Assembly (NCBI RefSeq): GCF_008802405.1
Contig: NZ_VZDO01000026.1
Location: 1-45,151 of the forward strand
Direction: 5' to 3'
From: Plantimonas leprariae
GTDB taxonomy: Bacteria > Pseudomonadota > Alphaproteobacteria > Rhizobiales > Rhizobiaceae
Length of the DNA: 45,151 bases
Shown here piece by piece: positions 44,944 to 45,151 of this stretch; positions within the stretch are counted from its first letter, which is position 1, and every line of letters starts with the position of its first letter. The notes under the pieces are model-generated. The model was not told where the DNA came from. It saw only the letters and a program-made list of their open reading frames with translations, and made no database searches. Made by a program: the position numbers and the translations under genes.

Positions 44944-45151
44944 GATGACCACCCGCAAGTCGTCACGCAAGGTGGCGACGTTGGAATTACCGTCAGTCTT
45001 GGATGTACGTGCGGCGATGCCGTTGCATGGGTCGTTGGCGGGGTTACGGGGCCGGGCGGTGGAGCTGGACGCTTCGCAGGTGCAGCGGCTGGGCGGGCAG
45101 TGCCTGCAGGTTCTCGTGGCGGCGGCGGCGGCCTGGCGCCTGGACGGGGTG
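44944..45151 (+). CDS. STAS domain protein, probable first gene of a chemotaxis cluster (partial)
   Basis: The first 69 residues are present and the frame runs off the window. It reads TLELPSVLDVRAAMPLHGSL, then GRAVELDASQVQRLGGQCLQVLVAAAAAW. This is the beta-alpha fold of STAS domains, with the conserved D/S site near DASQVQRLGG. In Rhizobiales a very similar protein precedes cheY and cheA. GGAGG lies 6 bases before the ATG. Its function in chemotaxis signalling is not established; the context beyond the window would settle it. Confidence 0.7.

Overview
The window is high-GC DNA from an alphaproteobacterium, most likely order Hyphomicrobiales (Rhizobiales). Evidence: a hisB-DUF2628-hisH-hisA run divergent to hslV, an NDUFA9-like epimerase convergent with uppP, efp divergent to its lysyltransferase gene epmA, a DUF5872 basic protein, and a STAS-domain gene of the kind that opens rhizobial chemotaxis clusters. 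A canonical parS site (41896-41921) suggests main-replicon sequence in an origin-proximal region. Family placement (for example Aurantimonadaceae) is a guess.

Layout. 1-4034: the tail of an RTX-type calcium-binding protein, an aromatic-ring-type FAD monooxygenase and a tandem HD-GYP protein. 4242-15895: the most distinctive block. Six genes run leftward: an Asp-box sialidase-like protein, a GntR/FCD regulator, a four-carbon acid-sugar kinase (DUF1537), PdxA2, an iron alcohol dehydrogenase and a DapA/NanA-family lyase. A divergent dipeptide/oligopeptide-type ABC importer runs rightward. A 15-bp sequence containing TTGTCATGTTGACAA or a close variant lies before the importer and before the kinase operon, with a weaker copy before the sialidase-like gene, so one regulator may control all of it. 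The kinase/PdxA2 pair implies that a four-carbon sugar acid is phosphorylated and oxidatively decarboxylated to DHAP. The lyase, dehydrogenase, sialidase-like protein and importer suggest that the imported substrate is larger and not yet described.

15896-17447 is a decay zone: the 3' end of a probable enolase-superfamily dehydratase, the 5' end of a LysR regulator gene, and a sulfite oxidase with a single-base frameshift. 17800-22707 holds a YCII-like protein, an MFS transporter, an ABC-F ATPase and a PPP-family phosphatase. 22708-25888 is the remnant of an integrative element: a tyrosine integrase beside the 3' end of tRNA-Leu(CAG), cut by an IS3-family element (23269-24588) that has no target duplication.

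26125-35984 is housekeeping and envelope or stress content: NDUFA9-like epimerase, UppP, two GSTs, QueG, an SDR epimerase, an RlpA-like protein, a MATE pump, an MltB-type transglycosylase and a DMT permease. 35994-41151 is one leftward gene run: hisB, a DUF2628 gene, hisH and hisA with overlapping ends, then L-2-keto-3-deoxyarabonate dehydratase and alpha-ketoglutaric semialdehyde dehydrogenase, which together turn a pentose-derived keto-acid into 2-oxoglutarate. hisF does not follow hisA. 41294-45151: hslV (no hslU next to it), parS, the DUF5872 gene, efp/epmA, an Rmf-like small protein, a serine-hydrolase remnant and the start of a STAS-domain gene.
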